Shown here: positions 24,728 through 36,536 of the stretch, one piece after another
How the letters are laid out: the number at the start of each line of letters is the position of its first letter
How positions within the stretch are numbered: position 1 is the stretch's first letter
Assembly: GCF_003473485.1 (NCBI RefSeq)
Contig: NC_053046.1
Location: 10,860,001-10,924,000, forward strand
DNA length: 64,000 nt
Direction of reading: 5' to 3'
From: Medicago truncatula
Taxonomy: Eukaryota; Streptophyta; Magnoliopsida; Fabales; Fabaceae
Program-made: the position numbers and the translations under genes
The notes under the pieces: model-generated
The model's input: only the letters and a program-made list of their open reading frames with translations
Databases searched by the model: none
Told to the model about the DNA's origin: nothing

Positions 24728-24892
24728 AACTTTAATGGTAAATAATTATATTTTTTATGACGAATTGTTCAATGAATATAAAGAACTCCAAGTGCATTAG
24801 ATGCATCTGCCATGAAGCTAGCGATCTTCATATTTGTTGAAATAATATCATCCATGTTTTTACTCAACTTTTTCAAGATCTAAAGCGACGTA

Positions 24893-25267
24893 CCTTTTTT
24901 TTTTTTTGATAAGTATTTTAATGTGGAGTGTCCGAGGTTCGAACCCCAACCCTGCATATAATTAATACTCCCTCCGGTCTCAAATGTAGGGAAAAAAAAA
25001 CACACCAATTAAGAAAATGAATTGATTACATTGAAATCATGATAAAAAATGTACAACTTTCCAATTTTGCCCTTGTCATGTTTTAGTAATAATTAATGAA
25101 AGTGACTTTTGAACTCATGGAGATAGGATAACATTGGAATAGTAGCATTTATTAGGTTGCTTTTACTATACTTTTTCTTACATTTGAGACCACAATTTTT
25201 TTTGTTTTTTCCACTACATTTGAGACCGGAGGGAGTATGCAATATCCGCCAAGTGAGTTAAGCTCAC
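24893..25267 (-). mobile_element. SINE split by a Stowaway-like MITE
   Basis: On the minus strand a tRNA-type head starts near 25267 (GTGAGCTTAACTCACTTGG, an A-box-like element). It is interrupted, then resumes at 24967 with GGTTCGAACCTCGG (B box) and ends in an A-rich tail near 24893. The interruption is exactly the MITE at 24968-25235. Removing it in thought leaves a SINE of about 107 bp of a type common in Medicago-like genomes (recognised by pattern, not by search). Confidence 0.7.
24968..25235. mobile_element. Stowaway-like MITE (Tc1/mariner type)
   Basis: The ends are inverted repeats: CTCCCTCCGGTCTCAAATGT at the left and its complement, ACATTTGAGACCGGAGGGAG, at the right. Both are flanked by the dinucleotide TA (24966-24967 and 25236-25237), the Stowaway target duplication. 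It is 268 bp, non-coding, and inserted into a SINE. Confidence 0.88.
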
Positions 25268-25415
25268 ATAAATATATATATGATTGCTTTACCATCCACA
25301 TAGACTCGTCTAATATTGTCATCGCTATAAGTTTTGGTGAAGAAGGGCTTCAGATATGGTATCATATCTTGAGTGGGTTTCTCAAAAGACATACCTTTAG
25401 TTTCCATATCATCGG

Positions 25416-27380
25416 CTAAGGTGCAAAGACACCCTCTTCAAGTTCCCTTAGCTGAAAATCACTTCCCCATAACTCAAGAGGAAATAGGTTAATGGTATCT
25501 ATGGTTGTCATGATGTTATCATTGAACAATATATCCAACATTGAATCTTCTTTAAATTTTGGATAGCTGTCACTTTCTTCATCACCCATCTCTGAGAAAT
25601 CAGTTGATACAACCATATTTTCATACTTTGTTGCATCACATTCTGATTTTCCGAATATCATGGGCCAAAAACTTTGTCGTATCCCTTTGTAGTATCGTCT
25701 AATGGAATTTCCTTATCAAGCATTTCCCGCACCTCATGCAATGAGGTCTTGTTCTCACCTTGACTTTGGACTTCGGTAATCAGTTGTAGAGTTTGTTTCA
25801 TCTAATGTAAAGATTGATTCTTATGTTTCCTTCTCTTCTGAATCCTGGTGAGGGTCATAACTTGTGTTGCTCTCTCCTTGGCCTTCCAATTTACGACCAA
25901 TTATCCCTCATGAAAATTGGTTAGGGATTTAATCATATGTTGGGACATGAACTCCTCATTGTACTTGACAGTGATCTCTAGGGATGGCATCCCTTCTTCC
26001 ACGGTGGCCTTGTCCACCTTATTTTTACCAGTTGTTTGAAACAAATGTTTGATCTTGCCCCCCAATTTTTCTATGAGAACCTTGAGACATTTTAGGACTT
26101 TACATGGAGATTTACCATTGCACTAAGTCTAGGGTAAGCCGTCCCACCTTAGGAGGTTTACTATTACCAAAATCACTAAAATTTGGATGTTTGTGGTGGC
26201 TAGTCTGCCAAACATTGCAGTTTTATCTATATGATTGACTTTTTGTATGAACTCGTTTGATCTAAACTTTGGCCTTCAAACCTTATTAATCACCTTATTC
26301 TATTTCCCACACGTTCTGAACAAAGTAGGCTAAGAGAATGATACCATTACCATCTTCATAACTTGGAAAGGATTGTTATTAATGGCTATCTCTTCCATCC
26401 TTTTGTGGGATAGTTCAAACTTTTCTTCCTTAATAAGATTTTGAATGGCCTTATGAGACAAAATGTAATTGTTCGTTGAGTGATTTTAAGAGTTGTGCTA
26501 TTTGCAGAACATTTTGCCTTTGATCTCCTCGGCTGGAGGGTTTTGTGATCATTTAAAACCTTTGAGCAGATAATCAAAGATTTCGTTAGCTTTTGTGTTA
26601 TAAAAGGCATATTCCGATGTATCTCCAGATGAATGAATGTCTTTCCTTTTGGCAGACCTCAAGGAAGGATAAAAATAGTTTTCCTCTTTCCAGTGTTGAC
26701 CTCTCCTTCAGCTAGCACCTTCTCTTTTTCTTTTGTTCTATATGTGCCCCTCATGAAGTCAATTCGTTCAGATTATGGCAAGTTTGTTGGACCAATTTCT
26801 CCTCTAGCTTTGAATGCATGAAATTAATGGCCATCGATTCATATTCAATGTCAAGAAATTGGATTGAACACTTTCCAGTTGCCTTTCTAAACTTTCAATA
26901 AATTGAACAAGCGATTCATTTAATTGTTGTTTCAAATTCATTAAATCCGTTGTCGAAACTTCAGGCTGAGGCCAACAAAAATCTATCTTGGAAACATATT
27001 TTCATTTTTGTCCAGGTTTGTATTGAGTTTAGTGGGATAGAGGAATATCACATAAGCGATTTTCCTATCAACGATAAGGGGAAATATGAAGCTTGTGGAA
27101 TTTGTTCTAATATTCCTCTCTGTAGTGCGCAGTAAACCTTCAGATATGCTCCATAGTCGATATGATACCTTCCCCGGAAAAGGTAGCAAAATCACAAGCT
27201 TATCGATGGGCAGATGCACCAATCTATGTCCTGATTATATCACCTATGAGTTGGGGGATCCAAAAACCGATGTCCGAAAGGCCTTGCCTCTGCTGCAGCT
27301 GGCTGGGGCCACATTGTTTTAGAAACCTAGTTGAACCTTTATTTGAGGTGGAGGGAATTTCCCATGACTGCTTTTAATCA
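25416..27380 (-). mobile_element. Decayed LTR-retroelement-like relic (possibly Ty3/gypsy gag region)
   Basis: Several short minus-strand reading pieces across this interval have a composition and phrases reminiscent of plant gypsy gag/pol spacer polyproteins. It is clearly broken, with many breaks, and appears old. Flanking LTRs were not found, so family and limits are tentative. No host gene is supported here. Confidence 0.3.
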
Positions 27381-28402
27381 GCCCTAACATTGTTTCTCAA
27401 GTGAGCTCATGGAATGGAACCACAAAGTACTATACGTGTAAAGTGGATTATTAATCCATATGATGTTCCCTAACATAATTGATGGCTATTCTAGGTGTCT
27501 TCAAACCCATCAGAACGAGAACTCGTACATCATATTGAGGTATGTATGTTGTGGGATTAGCCAGTAAAAATGGATAGAGAAATGATATTTGAACAAACAT
27601 TTTGTGAGAACTTTTGTGACAATTTTTTATCTCATACTTACATTATGTTTTCATTTTATCTCTCTATTACTTTGATTTTCGTGTCAATACTTACTTTTTC
27701 TTTGTAAATCTATGGTTGTCAAATAAGTTGTTCAAATAACATATCTCAAATGAATAATATCCATATGGGTGGTGAATTGAATAATCCAAAATTGATTGTG
27801 TTGTTCCTACTAAAGACTTATATCATCAAGCGTAAGACATATTGTATGATATACAAGTTGTACTATAAAATATGTTTTCTAATATTCTAACAAGTGATAT
27901 ACTATAAACACGTTGAGTCAAAAACAATCAAACATGTTTTTATTCAGCACACTTCATATACTATAAAACTACTAATTAGTTTCTATGAACAGCAGAAAAA
28001 ATATATAGTTTAATTAGTATTATTGTTTAGTCAAATAAAGGCTTCTAGTGATGATGTAATGTTAGCATCTCTCCACAAAATATGTTGTTATTTTGGAGTA
28101 GACAGACATTACAATATTCACTCGTTGTTCACGAGTTCATTGCTACTTGCTTTTTTGTTGACTCATTTTACGCTCTTGCTATGAAACTTCTGTTATTTTG
28201 CAGTTCCCTCACTCTCTGACTCTTGAACATTTGTATATAAATAATATTCAAAATGAATCTTGGCATATTCATTTTCAAGCTAAGTTTCAATCATCAATCA
28301 TCCCAAAAACTGAACTCCTTTCTCTATTTTCTTTTTCCTTTTATCCATTTTCCATTATTGGATTTCAAATCCTTCACTTAATAACCAAACAGAGAGACAG
28401 AA
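27381..28402. promoter_or_regulatory. Upstream region of HMGR copy 1
   Basis: The TATA box TATATAAATA is at 28234-28243, 160 bases before the ATG. From about 27960 the sequence is recognisably related to the upstream DNA of the other six HMGR genes (blocks TTAGTTTCTATGAACA, TTACAATATTC, TTCACGAGTTCATT). Just before the ATG the leader matches copy 7 (TTGGATTTCAAATCCTTCAC) rather than copies 2-6. Left of 27960 nothing is recognised. Confidence 0.6.
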
Positions 28403-30140
28403 ATGGGCGTTCAGCAGAAAATAAGCAAAAATGAGAAGAAGAACCAAAAGAAGCAGGAGGATTCACAGTCAATACTGTACTTAACAAATGTTGTTTTCTT
28501 TGGTCTCTTCTTCTCCGTCGCCTACTTTCTTCTCAACAGGTGGCGTGAAAAGATCCGAACCTCTACACCTCTCCACGTCCTCACAATCTCTGAGATTCTC
28601 GCTCTTGTTTCCCTCATCGCTTCCTTTGTCTACCTTATCACTTTCTTCGGCATTGCCTTCATCCTTCATTACGATGAAGAAGAAGAAGACATTGCTGCAA
28701 AAACCACTCAAGGAGTCTTGCCGAAGAAGCTACCTACGTTACCTCCACCCAAAATCTCCGACCAAAAAGTTATGTCCATGGAAGACGAGGAGGTTGTCAG
28801 TGCAGTGGTGTCAGGATCAATTCCATCTTACTCGCTTGAATCCAAGCTTGGAGATTGCCGACGTGCAGCAAATATTAGGAACCAAGCGGTGGAGAGAGTT
28901 ACCGGAAGGTCACTTGAAGGTTTACCGATGGAAGGTTTTGACTACAATTCTATATTAGGACAGTGTTGCGAGATGCCGATAGGGTTTGTTCAGATTCCGG
29001 TGGGTGTTGCCGGTCCTTTGTTGCTCGACGGGAATGAGTACACGGTGCCCATGGCAACAACCGAAGGTTGTTTGGTTGCAAGCACCAATAGAGGCTGTAA
29101 AGCTATTTATGTTTCCGGTGGGGCTTCCGCGGTTGTGCTCCGCGACGGAATGACCAGAGCCCCCGTTGTAAGATTCAACTCTGCCAAAAGAGCTTCCCAG
29201 TTGAAATTCTTTTTAGAAGATCCTCAAAATTTTGATTCCCTCTCTCACACTTTCAACAAGTAAGTAATTTTCAATTTTGAACTTTCTTCTGTTTCACTTT
29301 AAATTTTATTTGTTGAAATTACTAGTCATTTGAATAATTGTTTGATTTTCTCTGCGATATTTATTTAGGTCAAGTAGATTTGCAAGATTACAGAGTATTA
29401 AAGCTACTATGGCAGGAAAGAATTTGTACACTAGATTCACTTGTTCAACGGGTGATGCAATGGGGATGAACATGGTATCGAAAGGTGTACAAAACGTACT
29501 TGATTTTCTTCAAACCGATTTTCCCGATATGGATGTTATTGGTATATCTGGAAATTTTTGTTCGGACAAGAAAGCTGCGGCAGTGAATTGGATTGAAGGG
29601 AGAGGGAAATCAGTGGTGTGTGAGGCTGTAATTAAGGAAGAGGTGGTGAAGAAAGTGCTGAAGACTAGTGTGGAGTCTTTGGTTGAGCTTAACATGCTAA
29701 AAAACCTTACCGGTTCAGCCATGGCTGGTGCTCTTGGCGGCTTTAATGCACATGCTAGTAATATTGTTTCTGCAATTTACTTGGCTACAGGACAAGATCC
29801 TGCTCAGAATGTTGAAAGTTCTCACTGTATGACCATGATGGAAGCCGTGAATGACGGAAAGGACCTTCATATCTCAGTCACTATGCCTTCCATTGAGGTG
29901 GGCACAGTAGGAGGGGGCACACAACTTGCGTCGCAATCAGCTTGTCTAAATTTACTTGGTGTTAAAGGAGCTAGTAAAGAGACTCCAGGAGCAAATTCCA
30001 GGCAACTGGCAACTATAGTAGCTGGTTCAGTCCTTGCAGGAGAGCTCTCACTCATGTCTGCAATTGCAGCCGGGCAACTTGTTAAAAGCCACATGAAATA
30101 CAACAGATCAAATAAAGATGTCACCAAAGTTGCTTCATGA
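28403..30140 (+). CDS. HMGR: HMG-CoA reductase, copy 1 (mosaic gene)
   Basis: HMGR reduces HMG-CoA to mevalonate with two NADPH; it is the rate-setting step of the cytosolic isoprenoid pathway and is anchored in the ER. Exons 28403-29259 and 29369-30140 encode 542 residues. Two membrane spans lie at about 25-46 and 63-88, then an acidic and Pro-rich linker (about 91-118). The catalytic domain shows [12 protein letters not shown] (Glu221), DAMGMN (315-320), SDKK (351-354), TGQDPAQN (Asp429) and GTVGGGTQ (464-471). His527 lies in KSHMKYNRS, with Ser533 as the likely SnRK1 site. Plant HMGRs usually read DKKPAA; this one reads DKKAAA. It has a single 109-bp intron where the family usually has three. 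It differs from copies 2-6 at Asn182 (for Asp) and Glu377 (for Asp). The sequence is a mosaic of the copy 2-6 and copy 7 types. Confidence 0.95.
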
Positions 30141-31040
30141 GTTGTACATATGTTATATGTAGATACCACAAGTGCGAGATAAATAATCTTGTACTTATCA
30201 TCATGATCAATATTCATTGCTTGTATTTGTTAATTACTTTGTTAGTTTTAGTTGTCATTTTACGATTATTTATGCATGCAAGAAGATGAATAAGTTTTAC
30301 TATTGTAGAGTTATGTCTCTCTTTTTCTTTAACACTCTTGACAATTTATTTTCTTGTTTTATTTATTTCTCTCTGCAATAAATATCAAAAAGAGTTATTT
30401 TCAAAATAATAATTAATGTTCTATTTAAATTTGAAATGATACAATTATCTCGATGTTGAAATTGAAGTGTAGAAATTTTTCATAACCAAAGTGATTCTCA
30501 CGTGATACTACTCGTTTACCTACTTTTCTTCTTTACACTTTTTGCGTTCATTGTATCTATCATTTTAACTTGTTTCTCTGTTATTCTTGTTCAATTTTGG
30601 TATGTGTTTGATCAGGGTATATTCTTGATTTGTAATTTGGTGGATTATGTTTAAGAGCTTTCTGCATTGGTGAATTCTGTTTTGTGGGAGCTTTTTGTGC
30701 GGAAGATGTGATAGTCTCTTTTGTATGGTGAATTCTGCATGCATGAAAGTTTAATTTCTTTCATGAGATTACAAGTTATTATAGGCATTCCCATAGATTT
30801 CTAATGACTGATTTATTCTTAACCGAGTAAAAGATTATATGTGAACAGATTTGTCAACTAGTTAGAACTTAGAACATAGTTTGTCACCCTTCAACTTCAG
30901 CTGGCACCGTCAAATTTGAGGTATGGACACTTTCTTACTGTTAAGTTTCAATTTTCTATGCTCACATTACATGGTGCCGTGAAAGAGCGGTAATGTAATA
31001 TATGGCAGGGTGTAGGGCTGGTATATATGCAATATAATCC
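30141..31040. repeat. 3' flank of HMGR copy 1, inverted match to 58008-58883
   Basis: The DNA after the stop matches, in reverse complement, the 3' flank of copy 7 up to GGTATATATG at about 31030. Shared blocks include AAGTGCGAGATAAATAATC, TCACGTGA and GGTGTAGGGCTGG. The match is interrupted by small insertions and deletions. It differs from the 3' flank of copies 2-6. Poly(A) signals probably lie in the first 100-200 bases. Confidence 0.8.
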
Positions 31041-34000
31041 AGCTTCAGTTTTGTGAGTTATGTGATTAGAACTATAATTGTTTTAGATTCCCCTTATTCA
31101 AGGTAAATATTCTGATAAATTAAGTCCCTTAAATAATTTATGTTATTGATATTATTTATAATTTAAATAGGGGATGATTCTTTTTCAAAAAATGACGTTT
31201 GTTTTTAATATTTGAGCAGGGCTTCCAATTTATTCGGGTTGACCCTGTGGAGAAGGGCTAGAAATGTTAATGGAGGAACTACATATGAAAGGTAATCAAG
31301 TAATGAAACTAAATTGGATAATATATCCGCAATAGACTTATCCAAGGACCCTGTTTCACATGGTCGCAACAAACACATTGAGGTGAAGTTTCACTTTTTT
31401 AGAGATGATCAAAGTAAGCAAAACTTGAATTGGAGCACTGCAAGTTAGAATACCAACTTGCAGATATTCTTGCAAAGCTTTTGAAGGTACGAAAGTTTGT
31501 AGAAATGAGGAACAAGGTAAGAGTGCATAGCTTAACTAGTTTGAATTAAGAGGGTGTAATGTGATGTAATTCAAATAGCTTAGCTTTTATTGTTGAAAGT
31601 GGGAAACTAGCTACAATAAAGTTAGTTGATATGTGTTGAGTTAGTTAGGTAGTGATAATTAGTGATGTCCAGTCCTCACTACAACATAATTGAGATCTAG
31701 ATACAATTAAAAATTGTACTAAATCATGAAAATTGTTACTAATTAAATTTAGTAACATTTGAACAATTGTTAGGTATATCCCTCTTACTAAAGAGTTACG
31801 GTAACACTTTATGTTTTTTTTTTGAAAACTTGGTATCCGATCCAAGAACCGACTAATCCGAGGGGACCAATCCCACCGCCCACTTGCGGAGGCCCCATTT
31901 AAAGCCAGAGCAAGCTCAGTGTGGACTTAGCCCACCGAAATTGGAACCAGATGGAATCGAACCTGAGACCTTTGGAGGAGCAAACTCCAAGATCGCAAGT
32001 CAACCACCATGCCAACCCCAGTAACACTTTATAGTATTACCAGTAAGACACAAAAAAATGTTACTTATTTGTATTTTTGTAACACTTTTTGTATCACTAG
32101 TAACATAAAAAAAAATGTCACACATTTATAATTTTGAGAAGTTGTAAAAAGTGTCGCAAAGATGTAGACTAAAAAATTGTGAATCTACCAAAAAATTGTT
32201 ATTGATTGAAATTAGATTAGAGAAACGGATTATCTATAGGAGTTTTTGTAGTCTATCCACCACATTGAATCTAGAAATCACATAACAAGTATTTTTACAC
32301 AATCCAAGCAAATCACAATAGTACATTTGGATCAACAATTTTGGATAACAAGACTATTAAATAAGATACCCTAACAAGACAATTTTGGATAAATCCATAG
32401 GGGATCTAAGCAAGCTTGATTCCCAATGCCAATGGAAAAGGCATTAGCATTTGCTGTTCTTGCAAGTTTTAAAAAATGACGGTTATCACTTAGAAAGCAT
32501 TCAATTCACTCACAGACTTCACTACAAGGACCAATCTCTGTGTGCTAAAAAAACGCATAGCCTTAAGACAATTATCAACTACACAAAAGCAATACTAGTA
32601 GAGTTGCCATCGATAAAAAAAATTCAGACACAGTATTGCTTCAAAATCAGAATTAAGTATTCAACTCCTAATAATCAAAAATGTGTTTTAATTGGAGGCA
32701 AGTATAAATAAAACAATTGGGGAAACATGACCTTCACAATCTTGGAACTTTGTAAATCAGTCCCCTCCAATGCCTAATTTGATACTTCTATATACCTGAA
32801 GTCTATCATAGATCACAAAACAAATCATGCTCTGCATCCAATACCAAAGGATAAACTACTTATGCTTAAAATGTTATTGTCATCTAAACTCATAACTGAA
32901 GTGTTCAAATAAGGGTGTTAACCGGATTGCAACCACCATTTCTCTATATATTCATCATGGTGAAGTAATAATAGCATATCTATTCCTAATCCGCTTAATC
33001 CATTTTATCCAAACGACTCTTATCAAAATTCTAAATCTTTTTGTGATTTTAAGTGAAAGGGGAATCACCAACCAGGATCAGATACAAATCCTTCATAAGA
33101 AAAATCTTAAATGCAGTACAAAACAAAATCCTCAAAGACAGCACAAGTTATGAATTATACAGATAAAGTAGAAACAAACTGATAGATTAAAATTTTCAGA
33201 AAATCATAAAAAACGAAATCGAATTGAGTCTCCTCTAATCAAAAGGAAACAATCAATGTTACTTGCATAATAAGTCATAATAAATTTTTTTGATCCCAAT
33301 TAAGTCTCCCCTAATGAATCTTCACAAGTGTATGTGTGAGATAACGGTTATCTCCAACAAGAACTAACTATGATGGAAGTTGGTATAGCAACACTCTGAT
33401 TTAAACTAGTTGGAATTCACCAATTTATGTCAGTGCATCCTCTCCTTATCCAATTTGAGGTATGCTTCATTCAGTTTGCCATGACTAAAGCAATTATTTG
33501 AGAATGCAAGATTTCGCCATTTTTGGTATGAAGAAATAAAGTCATCCTAAAGTAGAAGAGCCATAGAAGTGTTCCCAATTTGTTAAAACGAATCACATAA
33601 TTGATAGTAAAAAAGTAGTATGTCGGTCTACATCGATCTTCCAGACTTTTACCTACGACTTAACATATTTAGTCATAAATTTTGTCTGTCCATATAAGCG
33701 TATTTTCTTGTAGTGTAGCCCTTATAATAAACATGGTTTATCCTTAATACAAGATTTAAGAAAAACTGAATCTTCACTGACCAGTGCGTTGCGTGGGGAA
33801 GTTGAAAAAAAAAATTAGTGAAAAACTATCATCCAATACTTAGAGCATAATTTATATTTAAGAAATTTAATAGATCCAAATCCTTATAAATTATAATTTC
33901 TATAGCGTGCTCCTATGTTTTTCTTCTAATCACTACACACATTTAGTTAGCATTGCCTCGCAGAAGTTAAAAAAAGACTATCTATTACTATAAGGCGTGC

Positions 34001-34083
34001 AAAGAAATTTAATGTACGTGATGAAAACTTATCATGTAGTGGATTGATTATTTTTCCTCTAATTTACAGAGACATGTATGTGA
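31041..34083. other. Spacer between HMGR copy 1 and the tandem array
   Basis: No gene is supported. Around 31200-31560 there are short phrases of broken retroelement character. A SINE lies at 31813-32020. Either side of it is DNA with repeated GTAACACTTT motifs. The rest is AT-rich. The left edge of the tandem array is at about 34084. Confidence 0.5.
31813..32020 (-). mobile_element. SINE with 12-bp target duplication
   Basis: An element of about 208 bp lies between two perfect copies of GTAACACTTTAT (31801-31812 and 32021-32032). On the minus strand it starts GGGGTTGGCATGGTGGTTG (A-box-like) and has GGTTCGATTCC (B box) about 50 bases on. It ends in an oligo(A) run. Related pieces occur at 9306-9505 and 61417-61520. 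Confidence 0.88.
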
Positions 34084-34691
34084 CAAATATGGCATGCCAT
34101 ATTATCGTTTTCCTTAATTTTGCATGATTTTTATCTTTTCTTTCTCCGTTGTTTTTTAGAGGGTTTTGGTTTGGTCCCCTCCTCTCTTGTACATACTTTC
34201 CCTTTTTTTCTAATAAATTTATATGAGTGAGTGGCCGAGGATGGGGGTTTCTTGGGGTGCCGACCTAGTCGGGATGTCTAAGCTTCTCCTTGGTGTCTTC
34301 CACACTCTTAGATCAAAACATAAAATGACAGCAAAAAATAAACGAAATAATTTGTCAACTATAAACAACAAAGCAACAACATAATTAAAAATATAATCAA
34401 AATCTCATACCAATACTATGATAATAGCACGACTTTGCTCTTTAGATGAGAACTGACACATACTAAAATACTAAAAATATTTTTTCTTTCTAAAATGAAA
34501 ATAAAAGAATCAAACTAAGTCCTCTATAATTTCTTCTGTACAAACTTTGGAAAGATATGATCCCGTCACATGGTGTTTACAAAAACAAAGTATAGTTTGC
34601 GGGCTATGTCTTCATCCTCCTACATTGAAGTTTCTTTTATTTTTCTTGATGATACATGCATGGTTATTTACCTCACAATTGTGGTATTGTC

Positions 34692-36422
34692 TCATGAAGC
34701 AACTTTGGTGACATCTTTATTCGATCTGTTGTATTTCATGTGGCTTTTAACAAGCTGCCCGGCTGCAATTGCAGACATGAGTGAGAGCTCTCCTGCAAGG
34801 ACTGAACCAGCTACTATAGTTGCCAGTTGCCTGGAATTTGCTCCTGGAGTCTCTTTACTAGCTCCTTTAACACCAAGTAAATTTAGACAAGCTGATTGCG
34901 ACGCAAGTTGTGTGCCCCCTCCTACTGTGCCCACCTCAATGGAAGGCATAGTGACTGAGATATGAAGGTCCTTTCCGTCATTCACGGCTTCCATCATGGT
35001 CATACAGTGAGAACTTTCAACATTCTGAGCAGGATCTTGTCCTGTAGCCAAGTAAATTGCAGAAACAATATTACTAGCATGTGCATTAAAGCCGCCAAGA
35101 GCACCAGCCATGGCTGAACCGGTAAGGTTTTTTAGCATGTTAAGCTCAACCAAAGACTCCACACTAGTCTTCAGCACTTTCTTCACCACATCTTCCTTAA
35201 TTACAGCCTCACACACCACTGATTTCCCTCTCCCTTCAATCCAGTTCACTGCCGCAGCTTTCTTGTCCGAACAAAAATTTCCAGATATACCAATAACATC
35301 CATATCGGGAAAATCGGTTTGAAGAAAATCAAGTACGTTTTGTACACCTTTCGATACCATGTTCATCCCCATTGCATCACCCGTTGAACAAGTGAACCTA
35401 GTGTATAAATTCTTTCCAGCCATAGTAGCTTTAATACTCTGTAGTCTTGCAAATCTACTTGACCTAAATAAATATCGCAGAGAAAATCAATCACTTATCC
35501 AAATGAGTAATTTCAACAAAATTTATAGTGAAACAGAAGAAAGTTCAAAATTGAAAATTACTTACTTGTTGAAAGTGTGAGAGAGGGAATCAAAATTTTG
35601 AGGATCTTCTAAAAAGAATTTCAACTGAGAAGCTCTTTTGGCGGAGTTGAATCTTACGACTGGGGCTCGGGTCATTCCGTCACGGAGGACAACGGCGGAA
35701 GCACCACCGGAAACATAAATAGCTTTACAGCCTCTATTGGTGCTTGCAACCAAACAACCTTCGGTTGTTGCCATGGGCACCGTGTACTCATTCCCGTCGA
35801 GCAACAAAGGACCGGCAACACCCACCGGAATCTGAACAAACCCTATGGGCATCTCGCAACACTGTCCTAATATAGAATCGTAATCAAAACCTTCCATCGG
35901 TAAACCTTCAAGTGACCTTCCGGTAACTCTCTCCACGGCTTGGTTCCTAATATTTGCTGCACGTCGGCAATCTCCAAGCTTGGATTCAAGCGAGTAAGAT
36001 GGAATTGATCCTGACACCACTGCACTGACAACCTCCTCGTCTTCCATGGACATAACTTTTTGGTCGGAGATTTTGGGTGGAGGTAACGTAGGTAGCTTCT
36101 TCGGCAAGACTCCTTGAGTGGTTTTTGCAGCAATGTCTTCTTCTTCTTCATCGTAATGAAGGATGAAGGCAATGCCGAAGAAAGTGATAAGGTAGACAAA
36201 GGAAGCGATGAGGGAAACAAGAGCGAGAATCTCAGAGATTGTGAGGACGTGGAGAGGTGTAGAGGTTCGGATCTTTTCACGCCACCTGTTGAGAAGAAAG
36301 TAGGCGACGGAGAAGAAGAGACCAAAGAAAACAACATTTGTTAAGTACAGTATTGACTGTGAATCCTCCTGCTTCTTTTGGTTCTTCTTCTCATTTTTGC
36401 TTATTTTCTGCTGAACGCCCAT
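34692..36422 (-). CDS. HMGR: HMG-CoA reductase, copy 2 (array unit 1)
   Basis: Exons 36422-35566 and 35463-34692 with a 102-bp intron give 542 residues. All active-site motifs listed for copy 1 are present at the same residues. It carries Asp182 and Asp377, the array type. The 3' flank (before 34692) is unlike that of copies 1 and 7 within a few tens of bases of the stop, so transcripts of the array can be told apart by their 3' UTR. The left 220 bases of this unit carry several changes not seen in the other four units, as expected for an array edge. Confidence 0.95.
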
Positions 36423-36528
36423 TTCTCTGATTTGAAAAAGAAAAGAAAGAAAGGAGTTCAGTTCAGTTTAGGGGATGATTGATGATGGGTAATACTAATT
36501 GCTTGAAAATGATTTTCAATGTTATTAT

Positions 36529-36536
36529 TATTTATA
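36529..36536 (-). promoter_or_regulatory. TATA box of HMGR copy 2
   Basis: TATAAATA on the minus strand, 107 bases before the ATG. About 20-50 bases further upstream is the block CCTCACTCACTCTCTGAGTA, shared in close form with copy 7. A TTGAC W-box core is on the plus strand near 36697 (regulatory role inferred). Confidence 0.65.

Noticed and set aside
34570-34965. 131-residue plus-strand open frame over HMGR exon 2, repeated in each unit
   Set aside because: It is the antisense shadow of the HMGR catalytic domain and has no independent support.
35867-36337. 156-residue frame overlapping HMGR exon 1 in every copy
   Set aside because: It is a shifted reading of the HMGR exon with basic/Ser-rich composition; the HMGR frame explains the sequence.
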